Of a DNA stretch of 64,000 nt, positions 27,159-35,183 are shown piece after piece. Source of the DNA: CAVRUZ01 sp963724495. Its GTDB lineage: Bacteria; Actinomycetota; Actinomycetes; Propionibacteriales; DAIQRJ01. Positions within the stretch are counted from its first letter, which is position 1, and every line of letters begins with the position of its first letter. The notes beneath the pieces are model-generated. The model was given only the letters and a program-made list of their open reading frames with translations. It made no database searches and was not told where the DNA came from. Made by a program: the position numbers and the translations under genes. The DNA lies in NCBI GenBank assembly GCA_963724495.1, contig CAVRUZ010000002.1, forward strand, positions 558,001 through 622,000, written 5' to 3'.

Positions 27159-28340
27159 TCGCGGCGTTCACCCTTCCTGTCGGTCTGGAGGCAGTGGCAC
27201 CACCGGCCGTGCGCGACCAGGTGCGGCTCCTGGTCGCGCACCCGGGTGGCATCGAGCACACCACCTTCGCGCAGTTGGCTGGCTTCCTGTCGCCCGGCGA
27301 CCTCGTCGTCGTCAACACCTCGGGCACGTTGGCCGCCGCTGTCGATGGCACCCGTCAGGACGGCCGCGCGGTGACCGTTCATTTCGCCACTGCCCTCGAC
27401 GACGGTGACTGGGTGGTGGAGATTCGCCCGGCCGACAGCCCCACCGGGCCGGTGCCCGACTCACAGCATGGCGACGTGATCGCCCTTCCGGAAGCCGCCG
27501 CCATCACCGTCGAGGAGCCCCATCCTGAGGGACAGCGACGGCTGTGGCGGAGCAGGCTCGGCCGTCCACGGCGGGGTTCCTGCCTACCTCGCCCGGTGCG
27601 GACGTCCGATCCGCTACTCCTATGTGCCGACGCCGGTCCCGCTCGCTGCGTACCAGACCGTATTTGCCCGCGAGCCGGGGAGCGCCGAGATGCCCAGCGC
27701 CGGGCGACCGTTCACCGCCGACCTCGTCGTCGACCTGGTCACGCGGGGCATCGGTGTCGCTCCGGTCACCCTGCACACCGGCGTCTCCTCGCAGGAACCG
27801 GGCGAACCCCCACAGCCGGAGCGGTACACGGTGCCCGAGAGCACCGCTCGGGCGGTGAACCTGGCGCGGGAGTGGGGCCGCCGGGTGGTCGCGGTCGGTA
27901 CCACTGTGACCCGGGCGCTGGAGTCTGCCGCCGACCCAGGTGGCATGGTGCGCGCGGCATCCGGCTGGACAGACCTCCTCCTCGGGCCCGCGCGCCCAGC
28001 GGTAGTGGTCTCCGGCCTCATCACGGGCTGGCACGCGCCTGGCGCCTCCCACCTGGATCTGCTCGAGGCGGTCGCCGGCGCTGAGTTGGTCGACCGCGCG
28101 TATCGGGCAGCCGTATCGGCCGGCTACCTCTGGCACGAGTTCGGCGATAGCTGCCTGCTGCTGCCCGCGCCCACGCCGGCGCCGCCAGCGGTGGGTATAT
28201 ACCCCGTCGCGACGTTTCGAGTCGAGGCGACGCCCAGGTGCTCGCAAGCACACCGCGCCGATCGGCCGCGCCCTGTCGTTCACCGAACAACCAGACGGGC
28301 TCCACGGCACCTTCTGGATCCGCGAATCCAGGGCCGGTGA
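27155..28340 (+). CDS. queA: S-adenosylmethionine:tRNA ribosyltransferase-isomerase-like (QueA family), frameshifted, fused to phage debris
   Basis: QueA transfers the ribosyl part of SAM to 7-aminomethyl-7-deazaguanine in tRNA during queuosine synthesis. Here 'VRLLVAHPGGIEHTTFAQLAGFLSPGDLVVVNTSGTLAA', read in pieces, and 'IRYSYVPTPVPLAAYQTVFAREPGSAEMPSAGRPFT' fit the family; 'GTTVTRALES' and 'LITGWHAPGASHLDLLEAVAG' are characteristic. One surplus base lies near 27557-27561. Family similarity ends at 'GDSCLLLP' (about 28165); after that the frame runs into the prohead-protease remnant until TGA at 28340, so the natural stop was probably lost. Many actinobacteria carry a shortened paralogue like this of uncertain activity. 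Confidence 0.7.
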
Positions 28341-28647
28341 CGAAGCCCTCGCCGACCTCCTCGACGGCTACCTCCCCGGACTGTCCGTCGGGTTCCGCAC
28401 CATCACCGTCGACCGGGGCCCAGCCGGCGAAACCGTCATCCGACAGGCCCGCCTCATGGAAGTCTCCCTGGTCCCCATCGCCGCCTGCGACGCCGCCCGT
28501 GTCCCCGCCCTCCGCGCCGCCCGTGTCCTCGCCCTCCGCGCAGCCCGGTCACCCCAGGACCCGTCCACTACTACGCCCCCCGCCCACCTCGCCCAGCTCA
28601 TCCCCCGACACATCCCCACAGAACACCGACACATCACCAACACCTGA
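28198..28647 (+). pseudogene. HK97-type prohead protease C-terminal remnant, copy B
   Basis: One open frame reads 'APIGRALSFTEQPDGLHGTFW', 'AGDEALADLLDGYLPGLSVGF', 'GPAGETVIRQARLMEVSLVPI', the textbook middle of an HK97 prohead protease, including the conserved Ser of 'LSVGF' and the 'EVSLV' strand. The N-terminal part with the catalytic His is missing: the frame emerges from the queA gene. The C-terminal tail is Ala/Pro-rich. Less damaged than copy A at 19925-20335, with which it shares about 180 bp of similar DNA. Confidence 0.78.
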
Positions 28648-28780
28648 CATCACCCTGAATGACGCCACCCGACACGCACCCCACCTGCGACCCGCTGGAC
28701 CTGTGGCGGCAAGCAGGTTGGACCGAGTTAGCGGGGCCACCCCTAGGACTAAGGTCCGGGGCGGAAGGTGGTGGCGCTGA

Positions 28781-29209
28781 ATGGCCGGATTCGAAGCGTT
28801 ACGAGAGCAGTATCACCACGCTCAGGATGCCTTCATCCAAGGCAACCCGGAACCGATGAAGCGACTGTGGTCAAGGCAGGATGACGTCACACTCGCCAAC
28901 CCCCTTGGTCCTCCGGCTCGGGGCTGGGACGCGGTACGGCAGGTAATGGAGCGTGCCTCAGCGCAACTAGCCGACGGCACTGGCTTCAGCGCCGAAATCA
29001 TCTCGACGTTCGCGACCACGGACCTTGCCTACGACGTGGCAATCGAGCGATGCAGCGTGAAGGTGGGTGGGTCTGACGTGGCGGCGCCGGTATCCCTGCG
29101 CGTAACTACCGTGTTCCGGAACGGGGTTGGCGGTTGGACGATCGTTCATCGTCATGCCGATCCCATCACTGGCGAGCGGCCGATCGCCTCAATCACCCAG
29201 TCGACATGA
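28781..29209 (+). CDS. SnoaL-like/DUF4440-type nuclear transport factor 2-fold protein
   Basis: 142-residue single-domain protein. 'YHHAQDAFIQGNPEPMKRLWSRQDDVTLANPLGPPARGWDAV' and 'RVTTVFRNGVGGWTIVHRHAD' give the cone-shaped NTF2-like pattern used by ketosteroid-isomerase, polyketide-cyclase and stress-related YybH proteins. The function cannot be assigned. It is intact in spite of the debris around it, so selection may act on it. It starts at 28781 just after a decayed phage segment; the ribosome site is GGAAGGTGG at 28760-28768. Confidence 0.75.
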   Translation: MAGFEALREQYHHAQDAFIQGNPEPMKRLWSRQDDVTLANPLGPPARGWDAVRQVMERASAQLADGTGFSAEIISTFATTDLAYDVAIERCSVKVGGSDVAAPVSLRVTTVFRNGVGGWTIVHRHADPITGERPIASITQST

Positions 29210-29366
29210 ACTGACCGACAAAAACACGCAGTCCGCATCCCTTCACTACCTTGACGTCTACGGAAACAAGAACCGGACCTAACACACCCCCTCGTTTCTT
29301 CTGGTGCTCGCTGGCCCAACAGCCCGCGCCCTTCCGCCCTTTATCTACCGGAACTGCAAGGTTTAG

Positions 29367-29630
29367 GTGGACGACAGAGCCGTTGGCCTGTGGGCCGTCG
29401 AGACGTTGCGGTCCCTGCCACCGGAGTCGATGCCGTGGAGCACGGGCGTCGAGTTCCACGGCGGCTGCTTGACGGCCGGATCGAGCAGTCTGCCGATGAT
29501 GTCGGACGTGTTCGGCCCGATTCCGTTCGGCGGCTATGAGCGAGGTCGACCGGAGAGCCACTGGTACGAGTTGACGGGTTGGCGGCCGGACCCCGGAGTT
29601 TGGGTCTACACACTCGACCAGAAGCGCTAG
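29367..29630 (+). CDS. Small hypothetical protein
   Basis: 87 residues, starting 'DDRAVGLWAVETLRSLP' and ending 'HWYELTGWRPDPGVWVYTLDQ'. I do not recognise a family. Two Trp-rich segments and normal actinobacterial codon use suggest a real gene. The motif TTTATCTACCGGAAC, shared with 20482-20496, lies just upstream of its start and could be promoter or element remnant. Confidence 0.45.
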   Translation: MDDRAVGLWAVETLRSLPPESMPWSTGVEFHGGCLTAGSSSLPMMSDVFGPIPFGGYERGRPESHWYELTGWRPDPGVWVYTLDQKR

Positions 29631-29652
29631 CGCCGCCGAGACGGCAGCGCGC

Positions 29653-29949
29653 TCACAGGGGTGGTTCGATGGCATGCAGGCGCAGCACGGCTATCTCTGC
29701 TTGGTCCATCGGTGGGAACCCGGCGAGCGCAAGAGCGTCGCGCATCTGTTGGCTGGCGAACCGCGTCCGCATCGCCTCGGCCGACGCCCAGACGCCGACG
29801 ATGTAGAGCGAGTCGTCGCCAATCGCGCAGTGGTGGCGCAACTCTCCGGCCGGGCCGCCGGTGTCCATGATCGCTTGATGGGCTCGGTCGTAAGCGCGGG
29901 TCAGCTCCTCCACGTCTCCGCGAAAGCGTGCGATCAACAGTGCCGGCAT
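29653..29949 (-). CDS. Antibiotic-biosynthesis-monooxygenase-like (dimeric alpha/beta barrel) protein
   Basis: 98-residue ferredoxin-like domain. 'MPALLIARFRGDVEELTRAYDRAHQAIMDTGG' forms strand-helix, 'HHCAIGDDSLYIVGVWASAEAMRTRF' gives the central strands with the usual Trp, and 'GFPPMDQAEIAVLRLHAIEPP' is the final strand. Such domains occur in ABM monooxygenases and in sensors or decarboxylases; the reaction is unknown. It is the last gene before the right island boundary. Confidence 0.68.
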   Translation of the reverse strand: MPALLIARFRGDVEELTRAYDRAHQAIMDTGGPAGELRHHCAIGDDSLYIVGVWASAEAMRTRFASQQMRDALALAGFPPMDQAEIAVLRLHAIEPPL

Positions 29950-30108
29950 CCCGCACCTGCCCAGTCACGGAGCCTTCTACCTGGCTCGGCGGTCACGTTT
30001 ACGACACCCTATGGCTTGGGTTCGGCTCTGGAGCCCTCGCCGGGCGGTGTTGTCAGTCATCGGGCGTTTCCCGCGGTCTCGGTCCGATATTCGTATGCTG
30101 ATACTCGA

Positions 30109-30137
30109 TCTACCGATCATCTACCGAACGTCTACCG
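30109..30137. promoter_or_regulatory. Three helically phased TCTACCG motifs at the right island end
   Basis: TCTACCG at 30109-30115, 30120-30126 and 30131-30137, each 11 bp after the former, about 107 bp before the attR repeat. The left end has two copies with the same phasing. The pattern fits cooperative binding by an integrase or excisionase. Confidence 0.55.
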
Positions 30138-30243
30138 GAGGCCCGGGGCGGCTGGAGACCGCCCGGGATGGAATGGCCGGCTGACCTGCGGATACGTGAA
30201 CGGGCGGGACAAGGCGAGCCCAGCCGTGACGGTCTGGAGGGAA

Positions 30244-30265
30244 GTTCAAGTCCCCCTCGGACACC
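30244..30265 (+). repeat. attR: duplicated tRNA-Leu 3' end, right boundary of the genomic island
   Basis: GTTCAAGTCCCCCTCGGACACC, identical to tRNA-Leu 17659-17681 apart from one C fewer. There is no acceptor 5' strand, D arm or anticodon upstream, so it is not a second tRNA gene. It marks the far end of the integrated element; DNA beyond it resembles ordinary chromosome. Confidence 0.85.
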
Positions 30266-30273
30266 ATCACACC

Positions 30274-30356
30274 GCTCTGACCTGCGGAAACGTCCCCGAT
30301 TACCAACCCCAGCCACGTTGACTGCGCAGCTCAGGCAACAGGTTGCGCCCACTCAA
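30274..30356. repeat. Intergenic hairpin element, family B copy 2 (left arm deleted)
   Basis: It shares CGCTCTGACCTGCGGAA with 38767-38783 and then the right arm GCGCAGCTCAGGCAACAGGTTGCGCCCACTC with 38885-38915 (two mismatches). Alignment to that copy shows that about 20 nt including the left arm are missing after GTTGA. It lies directly outside attR. Confidence 0.65.
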
Positions 30357-30558
30357 CGAGTCGTGGCCCTTGAATGCTTCGACCGGCCACCGTTAGGTTG
30401 GTTCTGGCTTGGTGCAGCCAGCCGCTTGCGCCCCTATGGGTTTGGTGAATGCACCCACACGACCTGCTCCGCCATCCGATTCGTCCGCGACGTCGGCGAA
30501 CGAGTCAGCAATGCAAGCACTGACCATCTCGTTCGCCAGATCCGTGGAGGAATCACTC

Positions 30559-31146
30559 ATGCACACCTTCCATGACGCGAAGGCGATGGCGAAGACCTTG
30601 CGGGCTGAGGTTCTCGAGCGCACGCAGGTCGACCTGGCTCATAGCCAGTGCCTCGAGATCGTGGCCCACCAGTTCGGTGCCCACGACTGGAACACCCTGG
30701 CTGCTGCGATCGAGAGCCAGCCATCTACCGGATCGCCCACCTGGCGCACGTCATTCGCTGCTGCGACCACCATCCCCGTGCTCAGGATCTTCTCGGAGGC
30801 CGAAGCACGAAAGTTCTATCTCGACTTCCTTGGGTTCAGCCTCGACTTCGGCGGGCCTGCCCAGGGCGGAGACTCCCCGTTCTATGGGCAGATCTCTCGT
30901 CCTGGCTGCACTTTGCAGCTCACCGAGCACCGCTACGAGCCGGGACCGGGCGCCACCGTCGACGTGTGGATCAGCGGACTGGAGGACTACCGCGACGAGC
31001 TGATCACCAAGGACGACGGCATCTTCGGGCCCGCGCTTGGCGTCCCCTCCATCGAGGCGACGTTCTGGGGGGCCCGGATACTCACTCTCCGCGATCCGTT
31101 CGGCAACCACCTGCGGATCAGCGAGCCAGCAGAGCGATTCGACTGA
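30559..31146 (+). CDS. Glyoxalase-superfamily protein with N-terminal helical domain
   Basis: 195 residues. ATG 30559 follows GGAGG at 30546-30550. The N-terminal 'FHDAKAMAKTLRAEVLERTQVDLAHSQCLEIVAHQFGAHDWNTLA' region, read in pieces, is the small helical domain often joined to this family. The C-terminal half is a vicinal-oxygen-chelate fold like bleomycin-resistance proteins: 'VLRIFSEAEARKFYLDFLGF', 'TLQLTEHRY' and 'LTLRDPFGNHLRISEP'. The last segment is the conserved end carrying a Glu. The role may be binding or resistance to a small compound; not determined. Confidence 0.85.
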   Translation: MHTFHDAKAMAKTLRAEVLERTQVDLAHSQCLEIVAHQFGAHDWNTLAAAIESQPSTGSPTWRTSFAAATTIPVLRIFSEAEARKFYLDFLGFSLDFGGPAQGGDSPFYGQISRPGCTLQLTEHRYEPGPGATVDVWISGLEDYRDELITKDDGIFGPALGVPSIEATFWGARILTLRDPFGNHLRISEPAERFD

Positions 31147-31258
31147 CGATCAGCTGCCCCGGTGGACTGAGGGAGGCGGAGCTCCGACCAGGTCGGCTCA
31201 GGAGTAGGTGTCAGTGGGATACCGGATCAGCGAGGTGGTCCGAGGCACAGCGTCGGTG

Positions 31259-31291
31259 TTGCGATCAGACTGGTCGATGACTAGTCTGATC
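31259..31291 (+). promoter_or_regulatory. Leaderless toxin-antitoxin promoter covered by a 29-bp operator palindrome
   Basis: -35 TTGCGA (31259-31264), 17-bp spacer, -10 TAGTCT (31282-31287), and the antitoxin ATG at 31294, six bases after the -10 box, so transcription should start at or next to the A of ATG. The palindrome at 31263-31291 (arms GATCAGACT and AGTCTGATC, inner GTC and GAC) spans -35 to past -10. No Shine-Dalgarno is present. It fits autorepression by the antitoxin or complex. Confidence 0.72.
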
Positions 31292-31293
31292 CC

Positions 31294-31533
31294 ATGACTA
31301 CTTCATCGGTCGGTGCCTATGAGGCCAAGACACACCTGCCTCGCCTGCTCGACCAGGTCGAGAAGGGCGACACCGTGACGATCACCAAACACGGTCGCCC
31401 AGTGGCCATGCTCGTGCCGATCGGTGCACGATCGACTCCAGAGTCGGTGATCGCGGCGCTTCGGAGCGCACGCGCTGGCGTGCGACTCGCGGGGGACTCG
31501 GTGCGGGAGATGGTCGAGGAAGGTCGGCGCTAG
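31294..31533 (+). CDS. vapB: Phd/YefM-type antitoxin
   Basis: 79 residues. 'GAYEAKTHLPRLLDQVEKGDTVTITKHGRPVAMLVP' (read in parts) is the Phd/YefM N-terminal DNA-binding and dimerisation fold. The C-terminal part, rich in Arg, Ala and Glu ('VREMVEEGRR'), would wrap the toxin. The toxin starts 4 bp downstream. The promoter region contains a long palindrome, as expected for autoregulated antitoxins. The symbol follows the PIN partner; strictly it is a Phd-fold antitoxin. Confidence 0.9.
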   Translation: MTTSSVGAYEAKTHLPRLLDQVEKGDTVTITKHGRPVAMLVPIGARSTPESVIAALRSARAGVRLAGDSVREMVEEGRR

Positions 31534-31536
31534 CGG

Positions 31537-31943
31537 ATGTTCGTCATCGACGCGAGCGTCGCGATGACTTGGTGCTTCGAGGACGAAGCATCGCGGGAAT
31601 CGGATGCGGTGCTGGACATGCTTCGCGACGAAGATGCAGTGGTCCCGGCGATCTGGCCCCTGGAGGTCGCCAACGTCCTGCTCGTCGCCGAGCGGCGCGG
31701 CCGACTCAGTGAGGCAAAGGCGAACCGGTTTCTCGAGCTACTTTCTCAACTGCCGATCGATGTCGAAAGCTCCCCGACGGACGTACCGGAACAGTCGCCG
31801 CGGGACGACGTCACGGATTGACTTCCTATGACGCGTCCTACCTTGTGCTCGCCGAGAGACTCGGCGTCTCTCTCGCAACACTCGACCACCCCTTGGCCAA
31901 GGCCGCACGAAGTGCCGGCGTCCAGCTGCTCATCAAGTCGTAG
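31537..31943 (+). CDS. vapC: PIN-domain RNase toxin (VapC type), frameshifted
   Basis: Ribonuclease toxin of a type II system. The PIN acidic residues can be placed: Asp in 'MFVIDASVAMTWCF', Glu in 'PLEVANVLL', Asp in 'LTSYDASYLVLAERLG', and Asp in 'SLATLDHPLAKAA'. The last two lie in another frame because one base appears to be missing around 31780-31795; reading through gives 'GRRHGLTSYDASYL', the expected family sequence. The repaired protein is about 135 residues. If the break is real, the toxin is dead and the antitoxin is an orphan. Its 3' end overlaps the minus-strand gene by about 10 bp. Confidence 0.82.
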
Positions 31944-32837
31944 CTCGACCGAACGTCGACTCAGGCGGCGCTGTCACACACCCAGGCCGCGCCATCCCGT
32001 CCGCCTGATCGCGACATGCACGCCGTCGACCACAAGTCACTCCGTTGTCTGATCGGAGTCGGTCCCGAAGCCAATTGGCATATGACCCGGAGTCTTCCTC
32101 CGTGAGCTCCAGGCCATCCGCGACGGTGTGATCGAACACGAGGGCGGCGGTTTCCTCGATCAGGCTCTGGAGCCCGAAGACGGGACCCGTTGCCTCGAAG
32201 CCCAGGGTCCACCAACTCTGGCCGTGCATCGTGACCTCGGTGAGCTCAACCGTGCACCCCGAGCCTTGCTGAGGTCCGGGCACCCGCGCCGAAAGCTGGT
32301 CGTTCTCCAGGGAGAAGAAGCTCATTCGCCTGACCTTGTGCACGGATCTCCATGCCGACCGCGGAGCCGGAGTCGGAGCCGGGGATCGGCGTTCCAAGCG
32401 GAAAGGACCACCTCTGCCAGAAATCCATGAGCCCTCGCGCGCCGCCCCCAGGAACGTCGAGGGCTCCGAGAGACCCGCCGTACACCTTGACTTCCAGCGC
32501 ACTGCCACCGCGGATCTTCACCGACAGCCGCTTCCAGATCCGGACTGATCAGGTAGTCGTCTGCACGTGATTCCACTATCGCGGGGAACCGTTCCAACCG
32601 CTCCACGATGCGTGGGTCCAGCTCTCCCGGTCGGATCCACCGAATCTCCAAGCTGGGCGGTCCACTCGACACCGCGACATCCAGTGGAGGGGTGATCACC
32701 ACAACACTTCCCTTCGCCGGCGGTGTGAGGGCCCGCAGGACCAGGTTAGGTACCGCGAGCGCGGCAGACCAGGGTGTGGACAACGCCAGCCCTCTCGCCA
32801 CGGTCGGGCCGACAACGGGGGCGAGGACGGCGGTCAT
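31933..32837 (-). CDS. Uncharacterised protein coupled to the SulP transporter, frameshifted
   Basis: The start ATG overlaps the SulP stop (ATGA, 32834-32837), so the pair is co-translated. Repaired for two surplus bases (near 32524 and 32350) the protein reads 'LEIRWIRPGELDPRIVERLERFP', 'ADDYLISPDLEA', 'KIRGGSALEVKVYGGS', 'FWQRWSFPLG', 'CTVELTEVTMHGQSWWTLGFEA'. Alternating strands with Lys and Glu residues and a 'KIRGG...EVK' pattern resemble a CYTH/triphosphate-tunnel fold, but this is a visual guess. The C-terminal end is uncertain; a stop in another frame lies near 32035. With PPK2 nearby, polyphosphate binding would be an interesting possibility. Confidence 0.55.
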
Positions 32838-34605
32838 GACCTCGCCTCCGGACCGCCCCAGGTGGCGCCGGTCTCCCGCACGAACTCGGAGACGGCGGCG
32901 TCCAGGGTCGGGAAGAAGTGCGCGGGGTTGATGGCACGGGTCAGCCCATAGCGCTCGATCTTCGCCCGGACCGAGTCGTTCATCTCCGCGAACACGAGCG
33001 ACACGCCATGGTCATTCAGCCAGGCATCCAGATCCTGCAGCATGTCCGACGCCGTGGTGTCCACGTCGGTCACGGTCTCTGCGGCGATGACGATCCACTT
33101 CAGGTGTGGCCGTTCCTTGACCATCGCCCGTACCTCGTCCCCGAAGGTTCGGGCGTTGGCGAAGATCAGCGGGGCGTCGAAGCGATACACCAGCAGGCCC
33201 GGCAGGCGTTCGGCCTCGGGATAGCTCGTGGTGTCGTGCAGTCCCGGAATGCCCTCCACCCGGCCGAGTTCGGCCGGGTGGGGCCACCACAGGCGGCGGA
33301 ACACGTTCAGGATCGACAACGCCACCGCAAGGAGGATGCCGGGCAGCACGCCGAGCAGCGCCACACCCAGCAAGGCGATCATCGAGAGTGCGAACTCAAT
33401 CCGGCGCTGCTGCCAGAGCCGACGGGTCGCCGCGACGTCGGCCAGCGAGAGAGCAGCCGCGATCACGATGGCGCCGAGCGTGGGCTGAGGCACGTACTGC
33501 ATCAGCGACGGTACGAGGACCAGCACGAGCGTGATCACCACGGCACCGACGACGCCGGTGACCTGGGATCGGGAACCGGCCTGGTCCGCCACGGCGGTAC
33601 GGGACCCGCTCGTGCTCACCGGGAAGCCCTGGAACAGGCCGGCCGCGATGTTGGCCGCCCCGATCCCTACCATCTCCTGGTTTCCCCGCACCGGGTCGCC
33701 GCGGCGGGTGGCGAACGACGAGGCCGTCGACATGGTGTCGGCAAGGGCGACCAAAGCGATCGCGAGTGCGCCCACGAACAGCGGCGGCATGTCGGACCAG
33801 CCCACGGTCGGGAGCGTGAACGGCGGAAACCCTTGGGGCAGCACCCCGATCGTGTCGACGCCGTGGGCCTCGAGGTCGAACAGATTCGACCGCGACCGAC
33901 GCCAGCACCACGGCAACGAGCACAGCGGGGATCTTCGGAATCAGTCGCTGCAACAGCAAGATCCCGACCAGCGAAGCCACCCCGATCCCAGCGGCAGTCC
34001 AGTTCGTCAGGCCATCGGCCACACCTTCCAGGAACGCGAAGGAACTCCGCGATCAGCCCATCGGCGTCCACCGAGAACCCCAGCAGTTTCGGCAGCTGGC
34101 CGATCACGATGGTGAGCGCCAGACCGCTCATGTAGCCGATCTGGGTCGGCTTCGACAACAGGTCGGCGACGAACCCGAACCCCGCCAAGCCGGCTACGAC
34201 CATCACGACGCCGACCATCACGGCCAGGAGCGAGGCCAGCGCGATCGCCCGAGCCGGGTCCCCGTTCGCCAGCATCAGGGGTGTGATGGTCGCCGCGATC
34301 ATCGGTCCAAGCGAGGAGTCAGGCCCGAGCACCAGCACCCGGGACGGCCCGAAGATCGCGTAACCCAGCAGGCAGAGGATCGAGGTGTACAGGCCGGTGA
34401 TCGGCGGTAACCCGGCCAACTCGGCGTACGCCATGCCCTGCGGGACCAGCAGGGCCGACAACACCAGTCCCGCGACGAGGTCCCGTGGCAACCACGCCTT
34501 CTGGTACGACGTGAGCAACGACAGTCCGGGGATGTGCGCCCGAAGGCGGCCCCCGGTGGTCCCATGAACTCCAGTGGTGGCCGTCACGAGGCAACGACCC
34601 AGCAC
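32834..34605 (-). CDS. SulP/SLC26-family anion transporter with C-terminal STAS domain, frameshifted
   Basis: Membrane transporter for sulfate, bicarbonate or another anion. The signature 'LSALLVPQGMAYAELAGLPPITGLYTSI' is in the first helices, then 'LVLGPDSSLGPMIAA', 'GNQEMVGIGAANIAAGLFQGFPVSTSGSRTAV' in pieces, and a C-terminal STAS domain with 'LIFANARTFGDEVRAMV', 'IVIAAETVTDVDTTASDML' and 'VSLVFAEMND'. Two surplus bases, near 34037-34041 and 33887-33891, split it into three frames; removing them gives about 589 residues, normal for the family. The substrate is not evident. It is co-translated with the following unknown protein. Confidence 0.85.
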
Positions 34606-35183
34606 CGTGAGAGCAACAGATTCGCCACGGTGGCCGGCGACGAGTCACGACACAGGGAGGTGCAGCACCGCCGCGACGGTCGCCGACGCCGCACGAACGG
34701 GCCAGGCGACCCGGACCCCAATCCGCTCACCGTCTTCGCGCCTCCTGCCGCCAGCAACGTCCATCAGCGTTGCTGATCGAGCCGATTATCCAGGTCACAC
34801 TGACGACCTCATGGACCTTGGTGGGACCACAACCTAGCCGTGTCCACGCGATTGGTCGCAGGGCCTAGCGGCGCTCGACGTGCCGTCGGGCGACGGCGCT
34901 CGCAACGACGGGTGCTGCTGCTGGGTGAACACCAATGCAGAGGCTGTGACCGGGCTTTCGGTGGTGCGACGGTTGGCGAAGTCCCGTCCCACACGAGGTC
35001 TTAGACAGGCCGAGACAGACGGCTGATCAGGGACTACATTCACGGCACGTTTCGGCCGGGTGGCCGGCTGATGGCCTCCGCAAGGCAGTGGCGTTGCGGG
35101 CCGACCCACGAAACGAATGCACAACACCGCCTCACCAACGGGCGGCTGACACTTCGTAGATGAAGTCTCACCGGAGGCAGGTC
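34606..35183. other. Intergenic region between SulP and PPK2
   Basis: About 580 bp between divergent genes. No open frame here has family character. GGAGGCAGG at 35173-35181 is the PPK2 ribosome site. The rest must contain two divergent promoters, but I cannot point to convincing boxes. Confidence 0.4.

Noticed and set aside
28238..28780. 180-codon plus-strand open frame of Pro/Ser-rich protein
   Set aside because: It is a shifted reading of the prohead-protease remnant, whose real frame (28198-28647) has clear family motifs.
30244..30265. Second tRNA-Leu gene
   Set aside because: Only the T-arm and acceptor 3' strand are present; no 5' acceptor, D arm or anticodon arm upstream.
34834..35127. 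Possible small minus-strand gene between SulP and ppk2
   Set aside because: No ribosome site, no family pattern, atypical composition.
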